From: Lagopus muta
Taxonomy: Eukaryota; Chordata; Aves; Galliformes; Phasianidae
Assembly: GCF_023343835.1 (NCBI RefSeq)
Contig: NC_064434.1
Location: 13,559,505 to 13,623,504, forward strand
Direction of reading: 5' to 3'
Length of the DNA stretch: 64,000 nt
The notes beneath the pieces are model-generated. The model was not told where the DNA came from, did no database searches, and saw only the letters and a list, made by a program, of their open reading frames with translations. Of the stretch, positions 59,401 to 64,000 are shown one piece after another. Numbering within the stretch: the first letter of the stretch is position 1; every line of letters begins with the position of its first letter. The position numbers were made by a program, and so were the translations under genes.

Positions 59401-60150
59401 GCTGAATAATTACAGATACACTCTCAGCTCAAACTGTATGTGCTTATGAATTATTTCCTAAAATAATGCATTAGTCACTGGCAACTTCTGATCCTATACT
59501 GTATGGCCAGGCCGTTCAGCTTGATTACATTTATCTGAAGTCCTCACTGCTTTTTCTAGCTTTGATTTGTCTTAGTATTCTTTACCTCAAAAATATTACC
59601 TCGTTGTAAATCCCTTTTTTTATAAATACCAATGCACATAGTATAAAAAGTCATCTTTCAACGTAGTCACTAATGAAACTGAGAATATGCCCAAATTAGC
59701 ACATTCAAAGTTCTGCTCTATTGAAAATAAACACTACAAATTTCATGGTTCCTTTTTATTATTACAGTCAACGTCTTATAAATTATGCTTAGAAGTGTGG
59801 CAGTCTGTAATAACTGTATTAAGTGAAAATTGCTTCAATTTGAGCACTTTGTAAAGAACGTCTAAAGAAAATCTTGTCTAACATACAGAGTATCTAGTAA
59901 ATTTCATACCACTGGAGTCAAATCACAGACAGAATATATCCAAAGTGTCAATTCTTACCACTTTCTCCCTGGAACGCAGAACTCCCATTTTCCCAAAGCG
60001 GACGTGGAAAGGAGAACACTGAAGATTTCCATCCGGCTGACGTACAACAATTACATCAATACATCCCGACAGCGTGGCTGGGTTTAGTCCCTTGTAGAGT
60101 TCCTTCACAGTTACAAACACTTGCCCTGCTAACTGTCCAACGTAGTTCAT
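26314..60150 (-). CDS. LPIN1: LPIN1, lipin-1 phosphatidate phosphatase (19 coding exons, 902 aa)
   Basis: Lipin-1 dephosphorylates phosphatidate to diacylglycerol in cytosol and ER (Mg2+-dependent, triacylglycerol and phospholipid synthesis) and acts in the nucleus as a coregulator (known for the family). Seen here: N-LIP domain at residues 1 to about 110 starting [18 protein letters not shown]; Ser106-Pro; polybasic KKRRKKRRK at 160-168; a conserved middle block around 394-424; the Trp-rich RWWFSWRGR at 559-567; and the C-LIP HAD-type domain from about 648 with DIDGT at 690-694, coactivator-type LGHIL at 701-705, YCSARAIG, and GNRPADVYSY. Exons (high to low): 59959-60150, 58545-58640, 57439-57773, 56934-57053, 50938-51064, 48948-49257, 47866-47959, 46445-46632, 45274-45367, 43961-44030, 41051-41143, 39690-39766, 37471-37615, 35825-35973, 34497-34583, 32066-32218, 30294-30408, 27289-27392, 26314-26473. 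They sum to 2709 nt, all GT-AG and in phase. Human lipin-1 is about 890 aa, so the length fits. LPIN2 and LPIN3 are excluded by near-identity to remembered LPIN1 in the N-LIP and C-LIP exons. Confidence 0.97.
27289..27392 (-). CDS. LPIN1: LPIN1 coding exon 18 (residues 816-850)
   Basis: 104 nt, acceptor CTTCTATTTAG, donor GTAAGT. It encodes [20 protein letters not shown], then [14 protein letters not shown]. It starts at the Asp of GNRPAD, HAD motif IV. Ile replaces the mammalian Val in GELVQEH. It has no ATG-started open frame. The next intron (26474-27288, 815 bp) has nothing recognised. Confidence 0.96.
28005..28258 (+). repeat. CR1 LINE 3' fragment in LPIN1 intron 17
   Basis: AAACAGGTTGCCTGGAGAAG, then GGAAGCATCCAAGGCCAGGC and AACCATTCTATGATTCTATG. 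Complete 3' terminus, 5'-truncated, antisense to LPIN1. It is about as well preserved as the copy at 2097-2600. Confidence 0.93.
28346..28370. repeat. Homopolymer A25 in LPIN1 intron 17
   Basis: 25 consecutive A on the plus strand, about 90 bp from the end of a CR1 copy. CR1 does not use poly(A) tails, so the two are probably unrelated. Confidence 0.95.
30294..30408 (-). CDS. LPIN1: LPIN1 coding exon 17 (residues 777-815)
   Basis: 115 nt, acceptor ATGTCATTTCAG, donor GTGAGT. It encodes [20 protein letters not shown], then [18 protein letters not shown], part of the C-LIP HAD fold leading to the motif IV Asp in the next exon. The open frame runs on into the intron in both directions. The next intron (27393-30293, 2901 bp) holds a plus-oriented CR1 (28005-28258) and an A25 run (28346-28370). 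Confidence 0.97.
31794..31816. repeat. Homopolymer A23 in LPIN1 intron 16
   Basis: 23 consecutive A on the plus strand, preceded by a short CA repeat near 31772-31782. Confidence 0.95.
32066..32218 (-). CDS. LPIN1: LPIN1 coding exon 16 (residues 726-777)
   Basis: 153 nt, acceptor TTCCTGTTTACAG, donor GTACTG (weaker than consensus). It encodes [20 protein letters not shown], then [20 protein letters not shown] and [18 protein letters not shown] is HAD motif II. The only change from mammals noticed is Val for Leu in QGPVLL. The next intron (30409-32065, 1657 bp) contains an A23 run (plus strand) at 31794-31816. Confidence 0.97.
34497..34583 (-). CDS. LPIN1: LPIN1 coding exon 15 (residues 697-726), LGHIL motif
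   Basis: 87 nt, phase 2 to 2, donor GTGAGT, acceptor ending TTCAG. It encodes [20 protein letters not shown], then AKLYHKVS, with no difference from mammalian lipin-1 as I recall it. LGHIL (701-705) is the LxxIL motif used for PPARalpha/PGC-1alpha contact. The next intron (32219-34496, 2278 bp) has a 22-bp near-palindrome at 34119-34140. Confidence 0.96.
35825..35973 (-). CDS. LPIN1: LPIN1 coding exon 14 (residues 648-697), DIDGT catalytic motif
   Basis: 149 nt, acceptor TAATGTCTTGCAG, donor GTGAGT. It encodes [20 protein letters not shown], then [20 protein letters not shown] and ISDIDGTIT. Asp690 and Asp692 are the HAD nucleophile and acid/base residues (DxDxT). The upstream part, [10 protein letters not shown], is identical to mammals. 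An open frame with its own ATG extends above the acceptor, but that extension is intronic. The next intron (34584-35824, 1241 bp) contains only short T runs. Confidence 0.98.
37471..37615 (-). CDS. LPIN1: LPIN1 coding exon 13 (residues 599-647)
   Basis: 145 nt, acceptor CTGTTCCAG, donor GTGAGT. It encodes [20 protein letters not shown], then [20 protein letters not shown] and QL. IKDE (Lys601) matches the second psi-K-x-E SUMO-type site of mammalian lipin-1. It leads directly into the C-LIP catalytic domain. The next intron (35974-37470, 1497 bp) has nothing recognised. Confidence 0.95.
37818..37863 (+). repeat. CR1 LINE 3' tail, short, in LPIN1 intron 12
   Basis: GGGGTCCCTTCCAACCCTCA followed by TGATTCTGTGATTCA is the last ~45 bp of a CR1 terminus. 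Confidence 0.75.
39532..39609. repeat. 39-bp tandem duplication in LPIN1 intron 12
   Basis: Copy 1 at 39532-39570 begins TTCACTGCATCAAATATTTA and copy 2 at 39571-39609 begins TTCATTGCATTAAATATTTA. Both share the CAGTACTT segment. Most of the 39 positions are identical. Confidence 0.9.
39690..39766 (-). CDS. LPIN1: LPIN1 coding exon 12 (residues 574-599)
   Basis: 77 nt, acceptor TTTTTATAG. It encodes [20 protein letters not shown], then MSMANR, aligning with the mammalian ESKPEQ...LSLATR segment one residue shorter. The donor used to keep frame is GTACCC, which is weak. A better-looking GTATGA lies inside the exon after 39748 but gives a frame-breaking 19-nt exon. The next intron (37616-39689, 2074 bp) holds a 39-bp tandem duplication (39532-39609) and a CR1 tail (37818-37863). 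Confidence 0.88.
40842..40865. repeat. Homopolymer A24 in LPIN1 intron 11
   Basis: 24 consecutive A on the plus strand, about 185 bp below exon 11. Confidence 0.95.
41051..41143 (-). CDS. LPIN1: LPIN1 coding exon 11 (residues 543-573), Trp-rich M-Lip segment
   Basis: 93 nt, phase 0 at both ends, acceptor ATTTATCACAG, donor GTAAGT. It encodes [16 protein letters not shown], then [15 protein letters not shown], the hallmark Trp-rich part of the lipin middle domain. Lys572 with the first residue of exon 12 forms psi-K-x-E (IKEE), matching the reported SUMO acceptor site. The next intron (39767-41050, 1284 bp) contains an A24 run (plus strand) at 40842-40865. Confidence 0.97.
42854..42891. repeat. 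Perfect 13-bp inverted repeat, 12-nt loop, LPIN1 intron 10
   Basis: GGTAGTTACCCTG at 42854-42866 pairs with CAGGGTAACTACC at 42879-42891. A second weaker inverted repeat (GTACTG against CAGTAT) follows within 30 bp. Confidence 0.95.
43055..43125 (+). repeat. CR1 LINE 3' tail in LPIN1 intron 10
   Basis: GAGCTGGACTCAATGATCCT, then CATCCCTCCCTTTTAGCAAT and ATTCTATGATTTT follow the CR1 3' terminal layout. Short and diverged. Confidence 0.75.
43961..44030 (-). CDS. LPIN1: LPIN1 coding exon 10 (residues 519-542)
   Basis: 70 nt, the smallest coding exon; acceptor TTAAATGCTAG, donor GTGAGA. It encodes [20 protein letters not shown] and LPK. Mammals have TTAAP where this has TTAGP. The next intron (41144-43960, 2817 bp) has a double hairpin (42854-42891 and just beyond), a CR1 3' tail (43055-43125) and A-rich runs near 42000 and 42150. 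Confidence 0.96.
44190..44233. repeat. T27 followed by (TTTG)n in LPIN1 intron 9
   Basis: 27 consecutive T at 44190-44216, then about four GTTT units on the plus strand. About 160 bp upstream (LPIN1 sense) of the exon 10 acceptor, and adenine-rich in the transcript. Confidence 0.95.
45274..45367 (-). CDS. LPIN1: LPIN1 coding exon 9 (residues 488-519)
   Basis: 94 nt, acceptor TTTTCCCCAACAG, donor GTAAGT. It encodes [13 protein letters not shown], then [19 protein letters not shown], near-identical to mammals. It has no ATG-started open frame and was located by reading the reverse strand. It forms part of the conserved M-Lip region. The next intron (44031-45273, 1243 bp) contains a T27 run with TTTG repeats (44190-44233) and an A-rich run near 44419. 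Confidence 0.95.
46445..46632 (-). CDS. LPIN1: LPIN1 coding exon 8 (residues 425-488)
   Basis: 188 nt, acceptor CTTTTTCAG, donor GTATAG. It encodes [20 protein letters not shown], then [20 protein letters not shown] and [19 protein letters not shown]. The C-terminal two thirds matches mammalian lipin-1 almost residue for residue. The next intron (45368-46444, 1077 bp) carries a CTCF-like motif at 46363-46377 about 70 bp below the exon. Confidence 0.95.
47866..47959 (-). CDS. LPIN1: LPIN1 coding exon 7 (residues 394-425)
   Basis: 94 nt, acceptor CATCCCTTACAG, donor GTATAA. It encodes [15 protein letters not shown] followed by [15 protein letters not shown], essentially identical to mammalian lipin-1, the most conserved block of the middle region. 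The next intron (46633-47865, 1233 bp) contains an alternating-AT palindrome at 47532-47559. Confidence 0.96.
48948..49257 (-). CDS. LPIN1: LPIN1 coding exon 6 (residues 291-394), diverged linker
   Basis: 310 nt, donor GTAAAA. The acceptor is CCTTACAG preceded by 24 consecutive T (sense). It starts [15 protein letters not shown] and ends KMDSPSRKK, with the Asp codon split into exon 7. The C-terminal TDSPSRKKDK-type motif is conserved with mammals. The rest is a Glu/Pro/Ala/Thr-rich disordered linker that aligns only by length (about 103 residues, as in human). The next intron (47960-48947, 988 bp) has nothing recognised. Confidence 0.93.
49266..49289 (-). promoter_or_regulatory. T24 polypyrimidine tract of the exon 6 acceptor
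   Basis: In the LPIN1 sense, 24 consecutive T are followed by CCTTACAG and then exon 6. The tract ends 8 nt before the exon and doubles as the 3' splice-site polypyrimidine tract. Homopolymers of this length are usually length-polymorphic. Confidence 0.85.
49443..49483. repeat. TA/CA microsatellite in LPIN1 intron 5
   Basis: Alternating TA units interrupted once, then about nine CA units on the plus strand. Likely length-variable. Confidence 0.95.
50155..50403 (+). repeat. CR1 LINE 3' fragment in LPIN1 intron 5
   Basis: TTCTTCCCAGAAAGAGTCAT, then GAACAGGCTGCTCAGGGAAG, AGGACTAGATGACCTTAAGA and ATTCTATCATCATTG: a typical CR1 tail, antisense to LPIN1. Confidence 0.92.
50938..51064 (-). CDS. 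LPIN1: LPIN1 coding exon 5 (residues 248-290)
   Basis: 127 nt, acceptor TTTTTCTTCAG, donor GTATGT. It encodes [20 protein letters not shown], then the conserved [12 protein letters not shown], closely matching mammalian lipin-1. It is rich in Ser-Pro and Thr-Pro sites in a predicted disordered linker. The next intron (49258-50937, 1680 bp) holds a plus-oriented CR1 (50155-50403), a TA/CA microsatellite (49443-49483) and the T24 tract at the exon 6 acceptor. Confidence 0.95.
53688..53943 (-). repeat. CR1 LINE 3' fragment in LPIN1 intron 4
   Basis: ATCATAGAATCACCAAGGTT, then CATCCAGTCCAACCATCCAC, ACCACCTCCCTGAGCAGCCC and CATTCCCTCTAGTCCTATTG: reverse-oriented CR1 tail, so sense relative to LPIN1. 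Confidence 0.93.
56934..57053 (-). CDS. LPIN1: LPIN1 coding exon 4 (residues 208-248)
   Basis: 120 nt, phase 2 to 2, acceptor CTCTTCCTAG, donor GTAATT. It encodes [13 protein letters not shown] and ends with the conserved [10 protein letters not shown]. This is a linker segment, more divergent from mammals than its neighbours except for the S-x-x-EWSP core. Being symmetrical (multiple of three), it could be skipped in frame. The next intron (51065-56933, 5869 bp, the largest) holds a minus-oriented CR1 (53688-53943), a T-rich stretch around 52068-52108 and an AT hairpin (56545-56571). Confidence 0.92.
57439..57773 (-). CDS. LPIN1: LPIN1 coding exon 3 (residues 97-208), Ser106 site and polybasic NLS
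   Basis: 335 nt; acceptor TTTCTTTCTCAG, donor GTATCA. It begins [16 protein letters not shown]. Ser106 is followed by Pro and matches the position of the insulin/mTOR-responsive Ser106 of mammalian lipin-1 (recalled). The polybasic tract [11 protein letters not shown] (residues 159-169) serves in nuclear import and phosphatidate binding in the family. It is followed by the acidic Ser/Glu-rich [18 protein letters not shown]. The open frame continues past the donor into the intron, so the true end is 57439. The next intron (57054-57438, 385 bp) has a 15-nt T run (sense) at 57088-57074, just upstream of the exon 4 acceptor. Confidence 0.96.
58545..58640 (-). CDS. LPIN1: LPIN1 coding exon 2 (residues 65-96)
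   Basis: 96 nt, phase 0 at both ends, acceptor CTTCCAG, donor GTAAGA. It encodes [20 protein letters not shown] and on to MDNNQ, completing the folded part of N-LIP. It is too short to appear as an ATG-started open frame and was found by reading the reverse strand between neighbouring exons. The next intron (57774-58544, 771 bp) contains only a doubtful CR1-like 3' tail near 58350-58383. Confidence 0.95.
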
Positions 60151-60159
60151 GGTTTGGAC
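59959..60159 (-). CDS. LPIN1: LPIN1 coding exon 1 (residues 1-64, plus 9-nt 5' leader)
   Basis: The acceptor TTGCTTTTCAG precedes a 9-nt leader (GTCCAAACC) and then the ATG at 60150-60148. The start is chosen because the protein begins [10 protein letters not shown], as in mammalian lipin-1. Coding part is 59959-60150 (192 nt); donor GTAAGA follows Lys-Val. It encodes most of the N-LIP domain, including the membrane-binding N-terminal helix. Because the exon begins with an acceptor, at least one upstream noncoding exon exists. The next intron (58641-59958, 1318 bp) holds an 18-nt T run at 59089-59106 and nothing else recognised. Confidence 0.96.
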
Positions 60160-63100
60160 CTGAAAAGCAACAGATAAAACAGATTAGGTTTAGAGCTCTG
60201 CTTTATATTGTAAAGACATTTGAGATCGAGACATTTTACATTCCAGCAAGGGTTATTCTCTTGTTTCATTAGTTAATAACTTCACATGAAATTAGGATTT
60301 CTCAATGACTTTATTTAGAGCTGACATAGGTGTGGAGAGTTATCAAAAAACAAAAACAAAAGAACCTTTTAACTCTCAGAATTATAACAACTTCCAAATG
60401 TTTGTAACATTAGTTGCATTCAAAACCACAGTCAGACTTTCAGACTGCAGCTGGTAAGAGTTTCTACTTTATCACTGAAGAGAAAAGCATTATTGCAGCA
60501 CAAAACATCCCCTCCTATCATTTATCGTGCTCTAAAAATGGAATATATTTTTCTCGTGTATTTCTACAGGCTTTTAAGGGCAGGGCAAGGGATGGTTCTA
60601 AGCAGATCTCCTTTTTCACTGCATTAAAGACAAAGACTATTCTCCCACTTAGCTGAGATTTCTGCTGTTAGAAGTATATTGTAAGACACATGTGCATAAA
60701 GTATGCAATATGCTTTGGCACTCCAGAGCTTCTGAACTTTGGAGTGCTTTCTAAATACAACTCTACCAATCTTTTAGAATATCTTTTTAGTACAAGCAAG
60801 TTTATCAAAAATGAGGCACGTGTTGATGGTTAAAGTAGTTGGCTGCTTGGTTTTATTTCCCTTCCTCTCCCAGTTAGTATAGTTTCCTCCCTTCTTAATA
60901 CATATTCTCATCACACACAGTCCCTACACAAGACACTCATAAATCCAACAAGTCCTTTAAGGGCTCACAAAACATGAATGAGTTTAAGCAGATGCTCTCC
61001 AGAGCACTAGAAACTCCATGGACTGTGTTATTTCCTTTGTTTTTTCCAATACCTCTTGAAGATCCTGAGATAGTGATTTCAAGACTGTTCTTGTGGGCTC
61101 AGTATGTACACTTAGAATGCCTGGCATACATGTCCCTTACAGGGCTGCATATCACCTGGATACCAACAGAGAGGGCAGGCAATGGTAAAACTCACACTGC
61201 TGACAAGAACAGAATCAAACTCAGTCTGAGACAGTCACTGCATTGAGCTGCATAGCACTTAAGCAGCAGCTCCAACACAGGCTTCTTTCAGCTGTGCTCT
61301 CTTGGTAACAACAAAATGATGCAAGTATGAAATGATGCAAAAATAGCTCTGATTTTTAACAGTGATTTATACTTAGAAGAGAACAAACAAACAAACCAAA
61401 AAACAACTATTAAAAGAATGCCATGAAAACTGACCTGTCTATTTCAAAGTATTTGGCACTACACAAAATGTTAACTGCTGAAATCCGTAAATCTGCACTC
61501 AGGCACCTAGGAAGTGCCACTGATAAGTCAAAATGTGAAAACTTGATAGCAAAAGGTCATAATATTCAATGCTCCAGTATCCAACTGGCAGCAGCAGCCT
61601 GGGCTCCTACAGTAAGTGTATTAGTAACATACTTTTCCTAAATGTATATCCAGCAGAGAGCTGTTGCACTGCGAACTTTAACTCATGATGCACCTTGTGC
61701 TGTGTCATAATTGTTGGAACAACAGATTAGAAAAGGGCTTCTAGAGTCCCATGTACCACAGCCCTCCTTAAAGGAGGGGCAGCTCGGCCCAGAATCCCAA
61801 TGGAGCTCTCACTGCCTTCAAGGATGGAGATTTCACAGCCTTACCAAGCATCTGTTACCACATCCTCATAGCGATGATTTTCTACCCAGTATCTAACTAG
61901 AATTTCCCACAACTTGTGCCCTTTGCCCCGTTTTATCACTCTGCACCTCTGAACAAATCCTGCTTCCATAGTATTCCCAGCAGGTTGCTGACTGCCCTAA
62001 AGATTGAGCAGAATTAACTTTCCAAGACTCTCCCTGCAAGTCGTAAGCTTTAGCCCCCTAATTATCTTCATAGCTCCCATGTGAACTCTCCAAGAAGCCA
62101 GCACTACACACACACTGTTACTGTTAGTAGATATTTTTTTTTTAGTTATCTCTTTGCTTTGGAAAAATACTTCCAGTTTCTATGAAGGATTTGTCTAACC
62201 TAAATAAGAAATTTATTTCTTGTTGTGCTAGCATTAAACTTAAAGCTGGCTACATTTAGATTCCAAATTACATGGTTTATTTGACACCAGGTGACGCCTG
62301 GCCTGCATAAGCAACAAAATTTCTAGGTGCAACACAGATGTGACTTCCTTTTCCTTGGTGAAGGAGTACTTGCTGGGACTCGACACACACCTGCTTTTTT
62401 GGAGGTTTACGGGTAACCAATCCAAACAAAGAGAACTCACATCCTCTTAACAAGTTACATCAGCAGATCTCCTCAGCTCCTCAAACGAGAATTATGGAAC
62501 TGCTCTCATTCATGACAAATCCAACCACGCTGCCTGCCCTGTCTTAGGACGCAGATTATTTTTATGCTGGTGAATTAAAAGTGAGACGCTATCCTCAAGC
62601 TCTGTGACCAAGCGGAACAGCACAGCTTGCTTCCATACAGTGCAGCCTCTAATCCCTATTAAAAAAAAGCCACATTCAAATGGTTCACTAGTGCCAGACA
62701 TTAAGTCCAGACTGGGCTGAACCTGGCCCATGCTTGTAAAATCACTGAAGAATTAAAAGAAGATGACAGATTAATCCTATGGAAATCACACAAAAATGGT
62801 TTCATATTTCCAACATAGGGAGCAAAAGGGAGTTCTAGTAGGGGGATAGTTCAGAAATGGGACTCAGACTCAAAATATGGGCCCTCTGTCCTAGCTTTTG
62901 CACAGACCTACCAAAGCTGAAATTGATTGGACAACCTACAGTCAGGCAATACTGTGTCAGCACTCCAGGAAACCAACATTCCTCAAACCCCAGAGAGGCT
63001 GCCTGTGGTTTTGGTGCAACATTCACTCTGGCATCTCCAAGACATCTTTCACACACTAACCAGGCAGCAGTGACTTCAGCAATAAGCACAAGGTTTACAT

Positions 63101-64000
63101 CATGGGTTAAACCCACTGCCTGGTTGTTAATCACACTGGATTTAGCAAAACTTGTTTTCATACTGTGGAAGCAAGCTAGTAGACAGAGCATAAACTATTT
63201 TTTGCTGCTGGAAAAGTTCAAAATCCTTTTGATCAAAGCTTTCAGCAAGTTGAGAGCAGCCTGTAATGCTTCTGCCATTATTCTCAAATGGTCTGAAACA
63301 CTCCACAGACCCAAATGATTAATCCATTATGAAATTAAAAGTATTTTCTAGCATCATTTTTCATGTCAAACTAACTAGCAACCCCTGCTGAGGGAATAAC
63401 TCCAATCTTTTTTTAATTAAGACAGCCATCATTTTTCAGATGTTATTGTTTTGTGGAAAATACGTAAAAAATAAAGCATTGGGTGCTAAATTATTACTTA
63501 AGTATGTAACTTAGCAAAGAGTAGCCTTAACAATATCATCTTCAGTCCTTCCTGAAGCTCCAACTCTACTGGATGACCAATCTAGTTCAAAAGCACCACC
63601 ACCTGAATCATCTGCTTCTTTTGTACAGGTACACCAAGCTGTACACACACATTGGGAAAGCTGGTAATTGCACCCTTCCCGGCCCCTTCTTTGCAACCCA
63701 GCTCTTCCCCCATACCATTCCACCTTTCTTTTCTGGACACTACACAATAAAACACTGAAAGTTATCACAATTAAAGACACCGTCACTGTGCTCGTGTCCT
63801 AGTTAGTAAGCAAAATCACATCACAGATCTCATCGTTTGATTGCTTAGACTGAATCTATTCAAACTACAAAAATCTGGTACATTTTTGGCACACAAGCAC
63901 TCTCCCAAGCAATTCTTGGGTAGCTGGCCCATCAGTAGCAGCAGCAGATCAGACGAACAAGAGATGACTCCCAAAGAGCAGTTTAGATGTAGTCACCTTC
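60160..64000. other. LPIN1 5' side: first intron or upstream DNA
   Basis: No coding exon. Because the first coding exon opens with an acceptor, this stretch is intron sequence for at least the longest transcripts. CpG is sparse and no CpG island is seen, so the main promoter is probably beyond 64000. Contains an old CR1 (61708-62105) and an unexplained 153-codon frame (62857-63318). Confidence 0.65.
61708..62105 (-). repeat. Old diverged CR1/L3-type LINE fragment
   Basis: GGATGGAGATTTCACAGCCT, then TTTTCTACCCAGTATCTAAC, CAACTTGTGCCCTTTGCCCC and TAATTATCTTCATAGCTCCC follow the order of the reverse CR1 tail (GGGCAACC..AATTTCTTCCTAATATCTAAC..CCCCTTGTCCTGTCAC..) with heavy divergence. This is the oldest-looking copy in the window. 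Confidence 0.75.

Noticed and set aside
1..64000. CRISPR arrays, operons, tRNA or rRNA genes, endogenous retrovirus
   Set aside because: Looked for and not seen; spacing, intron structure and LINE content are those of a vertebrate nuclear locus, and no LTR or gag/pol/env-like frame was recognised.

Overview
The window is vertebrate nuclear DNA, almost certainly from a bird. It is AT-rich and intron-bearing, and carries many truncated CR1 LINE fragments, the dominant avian retrotransposon, with their typical 3' ends (TTCTATGATTCTATG-type). The CR1 variants look chicken-like, so a galliform is the best guess, but this is inference and the species cannot be fixed here. There is no prokaryotic gene structure, CRISPR array, rRNA or tRNA, and no recognisable viral insertion.

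The one real gene is LPIN1 (lipin-1, Mg2+-dependent phosphatidate phosphatase and transcriptional coregulator), on the minus strand. All 19 coding exons could be placed by reading splice sites and matching remembered mammalian lipin-1. They run from the ATG at 60150 down to the TAA at 26316-26314. The coding lengths sum to 2709 nt (902 codons plus stop), and every junction is GT-AG and in phase. The first coding exon has a 9-nt 5' leader next to its acceptor, so the promoter and 5' noncoding exon(s) lie at higher coordinates, probably beyond the window. The 3' UTR probably runs to about 22905, where an AATAAA hexamer sits (22930-22925), giving about 3.4 kb. It contains a CR1 fragment, an A27/T27 tract and a probable hAT-type MITE.

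Layout: 1-22900 is intergenic DNA downstream of LPIN1, with about ten CR1 fragments in both orientations, including one with reverse-transcriptase coding remnants. It also holds a degenerate minisatellite (16600-16750) and one unexplained 275-codon open frame (17709-18536). 22905-60159 is LPIN1. 60160-64000 is LPIN1 first intron or upstream DNA with one old CR1 fragment.

The DIDGT active site, polybasic region, Ser106-Pro site and two psi-K-x-E sites are all present in the predicted protein, so the gene looks intact. I found no undescribed multi-gene system. The points most worth checking are the 275-codon ORF, a T24 polypyrimidine tract directly at the exon 6 acceptor, a competing frame-breaking donor inside exon 12, transposon-derived sequence in the 3' UTR, and several perfect hairpins or short tandem duplications.
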